This document shows, piece by piece, positions 10,743-19,095 of a DNA stretch of 64,000 nucleotides; the stretch's first letter is position 1; every line of letters starts with the position of its first letter. The position numbers and the translations under genes are program-made. The notes below the pieces were generated by a model, which did no database searches, was not told where the DNA came from, and was given only the letters and a program-made list of their open reading frames with translations. Source of the DNA: Pantoea sp. WMus005 (GTDB lineage Bacteria; Pseudomonadota; Gammaproteobacteria; Enterobacterales; Enterobacteriaceae); contig NZ_JACBXU010000007.1 in the NCBI RefSeq assembly GCF_013415305.1, positions 62,001 to 126,000 on the forward strand, in the 5' to 3' direction.

Positions 10743-10777
10743 GGGACTAATATAACAGTCCCAATTCGGGACTTCAA
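10743..10777 (-). promoter_or_regulatory. higBA promoter with HigA operator repeats
   Basis: Reading leftward: -35 TTGAAG (complement of 10772-10777), a 17-base spacer, -10 TATATT (complement of 10749-10754). Three copies of the GGGACT/AGTCCC hexamer (10743-10748, 10757-10762, 10768-10773) cover the promoter. Two of them form an inverted repeat, so a bound HigA dimer would block RNA polymerase. Confidence 0.75.
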
Positions 10778-10889
10778 GGCTAAGCCACATTTTGTTTTCA
10801 GGAAAACAGTGTGAATAAACTTTTATAAAACAGAAGAATGGGTATGTTAGCGCTCCATTACGCTAGCAATTTTTAAGCTTCTTTAATGC

Positions 10890-10915
10890 AAAAAAACCCG
10901 TCAGTGACGGGTTTT
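10890..10915 (-). terminator. Intrinsic terminator of the DUF2382 gene
   Basis: Minus-strand CCCGTCA / TGACGGG stem with a one-base centre, followed by a run of seven Ts (A-tract just before 10897 on the plus strand). It is 35 bases after the stop of the minus-strand stress gene. Confidence 0.8.
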
Positions 10916-10948
10916 CAGGCCTGAAAGGCGACAATCACCGTAGCAGCT

Positions 10949-12427
10949 TTACGGCTTTTTAAACTTGTCCTCAACCTTCTCTTTCGCTTCGGCGATTTTA
11001 TCGCCGGTCTTTTCCGCGAAACCCTCTTTATGCGCTGGCTCGCTGCCTGGCGTCAACGGGCGGCTATCGTGGTCATCACGGGCCTGACGCGTGCTCTCAA
11101 GCAACGGATCGGCCACCGTACGATTCCCGGTCACCCGGTCTGCACCGAGAGGATCCGTACTGGCATGGTCAATATCCACTTCCTGACGGCGTACCGAATC
11201 GTTGATGGTTTCGACCCGATCGCTGGCCTCTTTACGTAACACCACCTCTTCAATAATCTCTGCGGTCTTATTGATCACGGGCTGCTCATGCGTCTCTTCC
11301 ACTTCGACGGTTTTTTCAGACCAGTCAACATTAGCCGTTGAGCCGGTTTCGCTGACCGGACGACGGAAGATTTCAGCGTGCTGCTCATGCAACGAGACAT
11401 TCTGTGACACCTGATCGGTGACAGTGTAGCGGCGTACGCGGGTCGACCCTTCGCTGACCAGACGTTTACCTACTTCCAGTCGCTCCTCGGCCAGACGCAA
11501 TACATCCTCGTCACTTTCGTCACCGGTCAGGGCAGTACGGGCAGCGCCACGATGGGCAGGATCGGTAGAGAGTGGATCGACGGCGACATTATCCTGCAGC
11601 GTTCCACTGGCAGGTGCAGTCAGACCGTCGCTGGTCGCGTAACCCGGCGCGTCATCATCGGGTAGCGCCGCGCTGCGCTCGGTAAGTTCTTCATGTGCAT
11701 CCAGGATGCCCAGGGCACGCGGCAACGCATCTTCATCGGCCCGCAGCGACAGCACCACTCCGCCAGTCCGCATCGCATCTTCATACACTTCGGCCTGATC
11801 CTCCTCCAGCGTATTGCCAAACAGGCGTTGCCAGAAGCCGGGGTGACGGGCCTCATGACCTTCGGTACGCAAGCGATCACCGGAGATGATATCGATGTCA
11901 TCATCCAGGAACCCGGCCTTAATCAGGTTACGCTTTGCACCTTCTGCCAGTGAGATATTGCTGAACATTGTTACGATTGTTTCACGCGCCATGTTGTGTT
12001 CCTCGGTGATGGATTCGGACGGCTCTGAATAGGGTGTTCGGGTCAGGTGAGCGTGCTGTTTGCGCAGGGAAACAACCTGTTCTGTGGCTTCCTCACTGAC
12101 AACCTTGCGGATATGCCACTCCTCTTTCAGCACCAGATGACGAACGATTTCGACTTCCTCTTCGACAATCGGAATGATCAGCACACCATTTTCTTCACGG
12201 ATTGTCGGCATCTCAGCCAGCCGTTCCGACCTGGGAATGCGTTCTATTTCCGCCGTCTGATGCCGGAGCATCAGCGCAATTTTCTGCTGATGCTCAGTGA
12301 CCTGTCGGGTAACCCTGACATAACCGTCAATGACCCGCTGCTTAGAGATCTCAACGGTTTCCTCCGCCAGGCTTATGACCTGGTCGCTACCCTCTGACCC
12401 TGGCTTTTCAGGAGGTTGATTGTTCAT
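10949..12427 (-). CDS. Stress protein: two DUF2382 domains around a YflT-like domain
   Basis: 492 residues. Residues about 18-120 are a DUF2382 (YsnF-type) segment with charged beta repeats (SLAEETVEISKQRV; EEEVEIVRHLVLKEEW). Residues about 143-245 are a YflT/general-stress-protein-17M type domain (TIVTMFSNISLAEGAKRNLIKAGF; DDDIDIISGDR). A second DUF2382 follows (about 310-425: LAEERLEVGKRLVSEGSTRVRR; VEVEETHEQPVI). The tail is Lys/Glu-rich. Both families are known from bacterial stress responses without defined biochemistry. Having both in one chain with a duplicated DUF2382 suggests internal duplication around a module. A terminator follows. Confidence 0.8.
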   Translation of the reverse strand: MNNQPPEKPGSEGSDQVISLAEETVEISKQRVIDGYVRVTRQVTEHQQKIALMLRHQTAEIERIPRSERLAEMPTIREENGVLIIPIVEEEVEIVRHLVLKEEWHIRKVVSEEATEQVVSLRKQHAHLTRTPYSEPSESITEEHNMARETIVTMFSNISLAEGAKRNLIKAGFLDDDIDIISGDRLRTEGHEARHPGFWQRLFGNTLEEDQAEVYEDAMRTGGVVLSLRADEDALPRALGILDAHEELTERSAALPDDDAPGYATSDGLTAPASGTLQDNVAVDPLSTDPAHRGAARTALTGDESDEDVLRLAEERLEVGKRLVSEGSTRVRRYTVTDQVSQNVSLHEQHAEIFRRPVSETGSTANVDWSEKTVEVEETHEQPVINKTAEIIEEVVLRKEASDRVETINDSVRRQEVDIDHASTDPLGADRVTGNRTVADPLLESTRQARDDHDSRPLTPGSEPAHKEGFAEKTGDKIAEAKEKVEDKFKKP

Positions 12428-12697
12428 GTTTAACCTGCCTGTGATACAGAGCGATCATTTGTACTTTTCTTTACCTTGAGCATAAGTCACTGCTTTTCGG
12501 CTAATTAAAGCCTGGCACAAACAATGACAAAAGATAGGAAAAAGCAGAAAAATGCCATCATATGAAGATAACGTGGTGCTAAAATCGATTAAGCGGTGCG
12601 GCAGATAAAAAAGCTAACGGAGCGGAAGACAGTGAAATCTTTTTTATGCCGTGTGTGAAAAGAGGCGCAATCAGCCATTCACATGACCTGACGTTAA

Positions 12698-13267
12698 TCA
12701 GGGGTTGAGCCACTTGCTTTCCTGCAACGCGCCCATAGAGGAGTAGTGAAACAGGGCGCGCTGATTTTCGTTTCGCTGAAGCTGATAGGCGTCCAGCACA
12801 CTGACCCGCACGATCACTACACCAAAGCGGGATTCTCCCGTTTCCGCTGCCGTCGGGTCAGGCGCTTCGTTAGCCGTTGTCCGCGCATCCCCTGGAGGTC
12901 CGCCGGTGTAAGTCTGCCGCGTATGCTGCGGTAAGGCACGCCAGGCCTTCCGGGCAACATCACTTCCCGCCGCATAGCACTCAACCCGGCCTGCCAGCCG
13001 CAGCTGCAGGCGACGCTGATGGCAATATCCCAGCACGGTGACCTGCGGATTCGCCGCCATCTCCTGCCACTTCGGGCTGCGTACATCCGTATGAAATGTC
13101 AGCATTCTGTGGTCGTCGGCACACTGGCGCAGAACCACGGTTCGCGCCTGAGGCTGCACCAGAGCATCGACCGTACAGAGCGTCAGATAACGAAATCCGG
13201 CCTGCGGATCGGATGCAGCCTCCTGCAGTGCAGCCCAGGCTCCGGCTTCAAACGTTTTCAGATCCAT
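12698..13267 (-). CDS. Pyridoxamine 5'-phosphate oxidase-like FMN-binding protein
   Basis: 189 residues of the split-barrel flavin fold: N-terminal TLCTVDALVQPQARTVVLR and TFHTDVRSPKWQEM resemble the FMN-binding strands of PNPOx-like proteins, followed by NPQVTVLGY and the C-terminal FHYSSMGALQESKWLNP. It is shorter and more divergent than PdxH, so a general flavin reductase or heme-utilisation-like role is as likely as pyridoxal synthesis. Single gene, divergent from the downstream acetyltransferase. Confidence 0.75.
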   Translation of the reverse strand: MDLKTFEAGAWAALQEAASDPQAGFRYLTLCTVDALVQPQARTVVLRQCADDHRMLTFHTDVRSPKWQEMAANPQVTVLGYCHQRRLQLRLAGRVECYAAGSDVARKAWRALPQHTRQTYTGGPPGDARTTANEAPDPTAAETGESRFGVVIVRVSVLDAYQLQRNENQRALFHYSSMGALQESKWLNP

Positions 13268-13524
13268 AGGGAATTACTCTCATCGGGGTCAATTGAGTTC
13301 ATGTGGCTAAAAGAGTAGCAACGAAGTGAGCAGATGGCCTGCAGGAGAGCGTTAACAGCCGATATACCCTGCAAAAACCGAAGCCTGACGTACGAAACCG
13401 TGAAACGGTTAAAAACCCCTCCGTCTTGCTCTCGCAGCGTCGCGAAAACGCATGACGCCCGTCAGAGACGTTGTGCTATTTTTACGCCGTTGCCTTACCG
13501 ATTCGACACGCAGGGAGTGGCAGG

Positions 13525-14094
13525 ATGTCCACAGAAGATTTACCACCCGCAATGCCAGCGCAAATGACCTCGCCACGCCTGACTTACCGTGTGCTGCGCG
13601 AGGAAGACTGGCCCTTCTATCTGGCGGTCAGTCAGGATCGATCGGTGATGAAGTACATCAGCGACCCGCGCAGCGTGGAAGCGATCAGAACCCACTCATT
13701 TGATGTCCGCCTGCCCACCTGGTATCCGGGCTGCAAACACTGGCTGTGTCTGGTGATCGAGGAAAAGATTTCGGGTCTGCCGGCTGGTTTCTGCGGATTT
13801 ATCGATCGCGGAGACGGTATTGCGGAGTTTGGTTTCATTCTGGCGGCAGATGCGCAGGGCAAAGGTTATGGCAGGGAGTCACTGCATGCCACCATCACGT
13901 TCTGCTTTGAGCAGCAGGCTTATCGTAAACTGACCGCCACGGTGACGGCAGGCAATGCAGCCTCACGCCAGACCCTGATTTCAGCAGGTTTTATTCAGGA
14001 AGGAACCTTGCGGCAGAACTTCTTTCTCAATGGCCAGTGGCAGGATGACTGGATCTTCGGCTTGCTGAATCAGGAATACCCGCTATCACGCTGA
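13525..14094 (+). CDS. GNAT acetyltransferase (RimJ/RimL-like)
   Basis: 189 residues from the ATG at 13525. The frame is open to 13471, but GGAGTGGCAGG stands just before 13525. The fold signs are TPRLTYR-type strand 1 (TSPRLTYRVLREEDW), the acetyl-CoA loop in FILAADAQGKGYGRES, and the C-terminal NAASRQTLISAGF segment typical of N-terminal/ribosomal-protein type acetyltransferases. Substrate unknown. Convergent with the following GGDEF-EAL gene. Confidence 0.85.
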   Translation: MSTEDLPPAMPAQMTSPRLTYRVLREEDWPFYLAVSQDRSVMKYISDPRSVEAIRTHSFDVRLPTWYPGCKHWLCLVIEEKISGLPAGFCGFIDRGDGIAEFGFILAADAQGKGYGRESLHATITFCFEQQAYRKLTATVTAGNAASRQTLISAGFIQEGTLRQNFFLNGQWQDDWIFGLLNQEYPLSR

Positions 14095-14135
14095 ACTGAC
14101 AGACATATGCGCTGGCATCGTTCACCCTGTTTCTG

Positions 14136-16346
14136 TCAGATTGATAAGCGTGGCGTGACATCGTGACCGATGGCGACGGCGACCGCGGGTAGATAGTGTT
14201 CTTGTCCGCACAGCATCGCCTCAAAGTCCGCAGGCGTCATTGGCCGGCACAGGCCATTACCCTGCATGATGTCGCACCCGGCGGTGGTGACAAAAGCGAT
14301 CTGCTCTTTGTCTTCCACCCCTTCTGCAGCCACCTGAATACCCAGGCTTTTGCCGAGCGCAGTCATGGCCCGGAACATCATGCGTACCCGCATGCTGGAA
14401 CCCAGCTCGTGCGTCAGCGACTTATCAATTTTAAAGCCCGCTACAAAGCTATGACGCAGCAGGTTTATCGCTCCCAGCGTCCGTCCGTAATGATCGATCA
14501 CGAACGTGGCACCGGTACGGCGCACCGCTTCAATCTGAACCGGCATATCCTGTACCAGCACAGCCAGTAATGGCTCATCCACTTCCAGCTCAACAAAACC
14601 GGCATCACCGCCAGCACTCTCACGTATCACCGCTTCCAGACTGTTGCCTGCCAGCTGGCGCGGAAACAGGTTAATGCTGACGCGAAGCTGAGGCGCGCGC
14701 ACCTGCCACTGCCGGACCTGGGTCAGAGCACTGCGGATGATCCACTCGCCCAGTGTCACCGAAAGCGGGCTCTTAACCAGCATGCCGATAAATTCGGCAG
14801 GCAACAGCAGACCGCGCGTCGGATGCTGCCAGCGCACCAGCGTCTCGCAGCCAGTGAGTTTTCCACTCTCAACTTCGAAGCGCGGCTGATAGTAAAGCGT
14901 GAACTGCTGCTGGCGCACTGCTGTTTCCAGTTCGCGCTCAAAGCGTCGGCGCTGCTGCTCCGCTTCACGAAACGCAGGCATGAACAGAATACTGCGGCCT
15001 TTGCCTGATGCTTTGGCGCGGTAGAGCGCCAGGTCAGCGGCGGACATCACCGCAGAAGGATCGCGCCCGTGCTCCGGGTAGGAGGCGATGCCGGTACTGG
15101 CTCCGACTACGACCGGCGAGTCGTGATAGCGGAACGGCGTCTGTACGGCCGCAATCAGTTTTTCCGCCGTTATCGCGGCCTCTGCGCTGCCGCCCGCTAA
15201 CAGGATCACAAATTCATCACCGCCCAGCCGCGCAGCGGTCACCGCGCTCGCGCACACCGTGCGAATCTGTTCAGCGACGTGGCACAGCAGCGCATCTCCG
15301 GCGGCATGTCCCAGCGTATCGTTAACCTCTTTGAAACCATCAAGATCGGTCATCAGTAATGTATAGGGCACATCCGCAGTGGTCAGCTGTCCGACCTGGT
15401 CCATAAACGCGCTACGGCTGGCGAGACGCGTCAGCATGTCCATTGAGGCCAGCTCACAAAGTCGTGCCTCACTCTCATAGCGGGCCGTGACATCGCGGAT
15501 GATCATGCCCACCAGCCGCTCTCCGTCTTCACGCCAGCCCGAAAAAGAGACCTCGGCCGGGAACTCACGACCGTCGCGCGTGACACCCCATATCTGCAGC
15601 GAACGTGGATGCGAGATAGCCACTTCGTCAGAGGTTAGCCGGGCCAGTTCATTGCGGTAGTCAGTCTGGCAGCGCGCCGGAATCAGCTCGCTGATGTACT
15701 GACCTCTCATCTCCTCTGCTGTGTAACCAAACAGCACCGTGGCAGCCGGATTCCAGAAGGTGATACCGCGCCGCAGATCTGTGCAGACAATAGCGTCAGG
15801 TGACGTAGTGGAGATGGCCTGAAGCCGCTGCTGACTGGTGTAGCGCAGTAACTCCAGACGATGCATCTCCATGCGATCCATCACCAGCGCGGCAATGTCG
15901 GTCAGATGCTTTTGATCCTCGTCGGTCAGGGGTTCACGCGGATGGCTGTCGGTCAGACAGACCGTGCCAATGTGATGGCCATCAGGGGTAGAGAGCGGGA
16001 TGCCCGCATAAAAGCGGATAAAGGGGTAGCCGTGAACCAGCGGACTGTCACGAAAGCGCGGATCTTTCAGCGTATCCGGCACGCAGAGAATATCGCCCTT
16101 CGCCAGCGTATGATGACAGAACGCGACGTTGCGCGAGGTACCTGAGATATTTAAACCGTAGCGGGAGGCGAAGAACTGTCGCTTCTCGTCGATAAGCGAC
16201 ACAAAAGCAACCGGCACCCGAAACAGCCGCGCAGCAAGCGTGGTGAGACGATCCAGCGCATCAGTCGGCGGAGAATCCATCAGGTTATACTGCTTAAGTG
16301 CGTCGAGACGAGCCGCCTCGGCATCATGATAAACGGGACGTTTCAG
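14136..16346 (-). CDS. GAF-PAS-GGDEF-EAL c-di-GMP protein, probable CTG start
   Basis: About 736 residues if the start is CTG at 16346; the first in-frame ATG is at 16280. Order: GAF, PAS (EAISTTSPDAIV...ITFWN), GGDEF with an intact LGGDEFVIL, then EAL. The EAL part has ETL for EAL and, in the metal-binding DDFGTG loop, DHYGRT: the second Asp is His and the loop is altered. Phosphodiesterase activity is therefore doubtful while cyclase activity is likely. Upstream of the ATG the frame continues with a family-like helix (RLDALKQYNLMDSPP) for 22 codons, and AGGGG stands seven bases before the CTG. It probably senses a ligand through GAF/PAS and makes c-di-GMP. Confidence 0.88.
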   Translation of the reverse strand: MKRPVYHDAEAARLDALKQYNLMDSPPTDALDRLTTLAARLFRVPVAFVSLIDEKRQFFASRYGLNISGTSRNVAFCHHTLAKGDILCVPDTLKDPRFRDSPLVHGYPFIRFYAGIPLSTPDGHHIGTVCLTDSHPREPLTDEDQKHLTDIAALVMDRMEMHRLELLRYTSQQRLQAISTTSPDAIVCTDLRRGITFWNPAATVLFGYTAEEMRGQYISELIPARCQTDYRNELARLTSDEVAISHPRSLQIWGVTRDGREFPAEVSFSGWREDGERLVGMIIRDVTARYESEARLCELASMDMLTRLASRSAFMDQVGQLTTADVPYTLLMTDLDGFKEVNDTLGHAAGDALLCHVAEQIRTVCASAVTAARLGGDEFVILLAGGSAEAAITAEKLIAAVQTPFRYHDSPVVVGASTGIASYPEHGRDPSAVMSAADLALYRAKASGKGRSILFMPAFREAEQQRRRFERELETAVRQQQFTLYYQPRFEVESGKLTGCETLVRWQHPTRGLLLPAEFIGMLVKSPLSVTLGEWIIRSALTQVRQWQVRAPQLRVSINLFPRQLAGNSLEAVIRESAGGDAGFVELEVDEPLLAVLVQDMPVQIEAVRRTGATFVIDHYGRTLGAINLLRHSFVAGFKIDKSLTHELGSSMRVRMMFRAMTALGKSLGIQVAAEGVEDKEQIAFVTTAGCDIMQGNGLCRPMTPADFEAMLCGQEHYLPAVAVAIGHDVTPRLSI

Positions 16347-16352
16347 CGTAAT

Positions 16353-16703
16353 TCCCCTCTGATGTTATCTGCTGTCGCCGGCATGACACAGCGTAAAGAG
16401 GACACGTTCACTCAGACAGGACATGCAGAATTTGCTGCCGACCCGCTGCCGGAACAAAGGCCCGTCAGTGAACTCTGCAGCAACAGGTTGCTGCGCTGAG
16501 CCCGATGAAGCTGGCACCGCAGACAAAGAAGCGCCAGTGAATACGATAGGCCTGGCAGAGAGGGTGAGGCGGATCAGCGGCTTATGGCGGACCACGCCAG
16601 AATCATCTGGCCAGGCTTGTCAGACGAGCGGTAAATACGCTTCGCTTGTTTTGTATATCGGCCCGGAATGACTTTACTTAAGAGAAAACAGAGGCTGGCG
16701 GCC
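16353..16703. other. Gene-free stretch
   Basis: Open frames here lack ribosome sites and protein-like composition. The part near 16360-16450 should hold the promoter of the leftward GGDEF-EAL gene; no sigma-28-like element was found. Confidence 0.4.
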
Positions 16704-16943
16704 TTACTTTCTTAGCCTGGGTACCAGTTCATAATGCGGATGCTCTCCGGCCAGCAGCATCAGCAGTTCATACTCCCCCTGACTGAGCAGCGCCGGATTT
16801 TTCGATGCCTCTTTGGTCTGCCAGACGCGCTGGCTTAGGTCAAAACGTTCTGCTGCAATTTCCTGAGAGAGACCAGCGGCAACGCGCAGTTCACGCACGT
16901 TGTGCTGTACGGCAACAGGCCGCTGTAAAATCTGATTTCCCAT
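16704..16943 (-). CDS. Small helix-turn-helix protein, paralogue of the one at 44754
   Basis: 79 residues from ATG 16943, which has GGAGAG seven bases upstream; the longer frame to 17012 is not needed. It contains NVRELRVAAGLSQEIAAERFDLSQRVWQTKE, an XRE-like helix-turn-helix pattern (LSQ...AERFDLS), then a C-terminal SQGEYELLMLLAGEHPHY. It is about 70% identical by eye to the product at 44754-44993. It lies between a c-di-GMP enzyme and a chemoreceptor, so a regulatory role for this block is possible but unproven. Confidence 0.75.
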   Translation of the reverse strand: MGNQILQRPVAVQHNVRELRVAAGLSQEIAAERFDLSQRVWQTKEASKNPALLSQGEYELLMLLAGEHPHYELVPRLRK

Positions 16944-17311
16944 ATGAAACTCTCCGCCTGCGGAGCTCCGGTAAGCTGGCCGGGAAAAAGCGTACGTCCG
17001 CGGCCAAAGCATAAATTTGAGTTAAGTGTTAACGGCCTGCCAGTTTCTTCCTGCCGTGAAAGCGTGATGCATCACTATAAGCTCAGGAAATAATGCAGAT
17101 TGTATTTAAAGCGATCGCCGAATAGGGCATGAATCGATCTGAATAATAGAAACCCCTTCTTAAACGTTACGGCAGCCGGAGGTTAATCAACACCCGGCAA
17201 AACCCTGAAAAATAATTGTTCATTCAGTTTGCAAAACCTCACACTGAACCCGGAATGTATTTCCGGCCTATATAACTTTCGTGATCAGAATCCTTCTGAT
17301 ATCCGAGCAGG
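16944..17311. other. Gene-free stretch upstream of the small HTH gene and after the chemoreceptor
   Basis: AT-rich, no supportable ORF. A small hairpin ATCAGAA-TCC-TTCTGAT (17284-17300) lies just after the chemoreceptor stop on the minus strand and may mark its 3' end. Confidence 0.4.
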
Positions 17312-18748
17312 CTATGCTTTGCCAAACGTCACCCAGCCACCCCTGGGCTCAGCAGGTGTCACGCCTTTATTCGCCACGGGGACGGTTTGATGCGGGAGAG
17401 TAAAGCGCGTAATCACGCTGCCCAGCGTTTGGGTCTGGCCGCTGAGGCTACCTGCCGTCGCCGAAACCTGTTGAACCAGCGTGGCATTCTGCTGTGTCAC
17501 ACGGTCAAGTTCAGCAACGGCTACGGTGACCTGGGCAATGCCTTTGCTCTGCTCATCCGAGGCCAGCGCAATCTGTCCAATCAGTTCATTGACGCCGCCG
17601 ACACCGCGCAGTACGGCTGCCATGGTGGTACCCGCACTCTCTGCAGCCTGACGGCCATCGTCGACGCGTGCCACGGTATCAGCAATCAACTCTTCGATCT
17701 CTTTAGAGGCCACCGCACTTCGCTGCGCCAGTGAACGGACCTCACTGGCAACCACCGCGAAGCCACGACCCTGTTCACCCGCACGGGCGGCCTCTACGGC
17801 GGCGTTCAGCGCCAGAATGTTGGTCTGAAACGCAATACCATTAATGGTCGCGGTGAACTGCCGGATTTTTTCTGATCCCTGCGCAATGCTGGCGATGGCT
17901 GCCGATACCTTCTGAACCAGTTCCACACCCTCATGCGTGGTATTCGTGGTGCTGGCGGCCAGTTCACGCGCTTCACGCGCATTCTGTGCATTATGACGCA
18001 CGGTGACAGTGATCTCCTCCATGCTGGCTGCAGTCTGCTCCAGTGCAGCGGCCTGCGTTGATGTCCGATCAGAGAGATCGGCGTTACCCGCTGCGATGTC
18101 GCCTGCTTCACGATGCAGAATGGCGGCGTTGTCCCGGATAGCACTGACCGTCTGTAACAGACTGTGCTGCATCTCTTTGACCAGCGGCACCAGTTGCCCG
18201 ACACAGTTGCGCCCCAGATCGTCCGGCTCACGCGTCAGATCACCGTCGGCAATAATTTTTAAATGACCGCGAATTTTACCTACCGGACGCACCAGGTGAA
18301 CAACCAGATAGCGGTCACAGAACAGCAGTAATGCCACTGCCGCCACCAGCGCTGCCAGTAGTACGCTCTCCAGACGATGACGGTCAGCTTTCAGCGGGGC
18401 CTGACTTTCAGCCAGCTGCTGCGTCACCTTATCCAGCTGCGCGCGGGCAACGGTTGCATAGTCTGCTGGCGCGGTTGTGAGGGTGGTGCGAAAGCTATCC
18501 CAGTCAGCATCGGCCGGGGTTAATGCAATGAGCGCATTTTTATCGGCTGGCGACCCGCTCTGCATAACAATAGCGCTGTGCGCCAGGAAGCTTAGTTGTT
18601 GCGTCAGGGCCTCTGTGCGATCGGTTTGACGATAGATGTCGCGCACCACCTGGCTGCTGAAGCCGCCAGCCAGCGCGACCACGCCCAGTGAAACGATCAT
18701 CATCCACAGCACAACGCGCCGGATAGTGAAATGCCTGAGTGAATTCAT
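17312..18748 (-). CDS. Methyl-accepting chemotaxis protein
   Basis: About 478 residues from ATG 18748, which follows GGGGAA; an ATG 45 bases upstream lacks a ribosome site. N-terminal transmembrane helix (residues about 11-30), a short periplasmic four-helix-type region of only about 95 residues, a second transmembrane helix ([16 protein letters not shown]), HAMP, then the cytoplasmic signalling hairpin with the highly conserved tip ([30 protein letters not shown] region). It ends GGWVTFGKA, a degenerate form of the xWxxF pentapeptide that binds CheR/CheB. Ligand unknown. It relies on chemotaxis kinases encoded elsewhere. Confidence 0.93.
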   Translation of the reverse strand: MNSLRHFTIRRVVLWMMIVSLGVVALAGGFSSQVVRDIYRQTDRTEALTQQLSFLAHSAIVMQSGSPADKNALIALTPADADWDSFRTTLTTAPADYATVARAQLDKVTQQLAESQAPLKADRHRLESVLLAALVAAVALLLFCDRYLVVHLVRPVGKIRGHLKIIADGDLTREPDDLGRNCVGQLVPLVKEMQHSLLQTVSAIRDNAAILHREAGDIAAGNADLSDRTSTQAAALEQTAASMEEITVTVRHNAQNAREARELAASTTNTTHEGVELVQKVSAAIASIAQGSEKIRQFTATINGIAFQTNILALNAAVEAARAGEQGRGFAVVASEVRSLAQRSAVASKEIEELIADTVARVDDGRQAAESAGTTMAAVLRGVGGVNELIGQIALASDEQSKGIAQVTVAVAELDRVTQQNATLVQQVSATAGSLSGQTQTLGSVITRFTLPHQTVPVANKGVTPAEPRGGWVTFGKA

Positions 18749-19095
18749 GAGGTTTTCCCCGATGTTGTCATTGGTGTCGTTAAAATTAAACAAAAATAAG
18801 TTATATCATCTACTTTAATGCGTTATTATATCGTGCACTATGTTTATGCTTTTTATACTGGCAGGATATTTCAGAAATTAATAGTTTTTAACGACGAAAT
18901 AATAGAATCGACATTACGAAAATATTTCATTAAAGAAAAAGGATTTGCTATTCTGCCCAGCGGTGGCGGGCAGCGCGATACAAAAATAAACGTTAAAGCG
19001 CTTTCCTTTTTCGGAAATAGCCTGTAGTCATAACACCATACCCTTTAATTTTCCTGTTTAATTTCGTGCCGTAATCAGCCGGTGCGGAGGAATCC
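18749..19095. other. Divergent intergenic region between chemoreceptor and GAF-EAL gene
   Basis: AT-rich and without supportable ORFs. On the minus strand a TAAA...CGATATAA pair (about 18821-18850) loosely resembles a sigma-28 promoter for the chemoreceptor, but the spacing is off by one and the -10 is imperfect. On the plus strand TAAAGCGC at about 18991 has no good -10. Confidence 0.35.

Noticed and set aside
16423..16671. 82-residue open frame
   Set aside because: No ribosome site; no protein-like pattern; overlaps the expected promoter of the GGDEF-EAL gene.
18821..18850. Sigma-28 promoter for the chemoreceptor at 17312-18748
   Set aside because: TAAA is present but the -10 is CGATATAA with spacing off by one; kept only as a weak resemblance.
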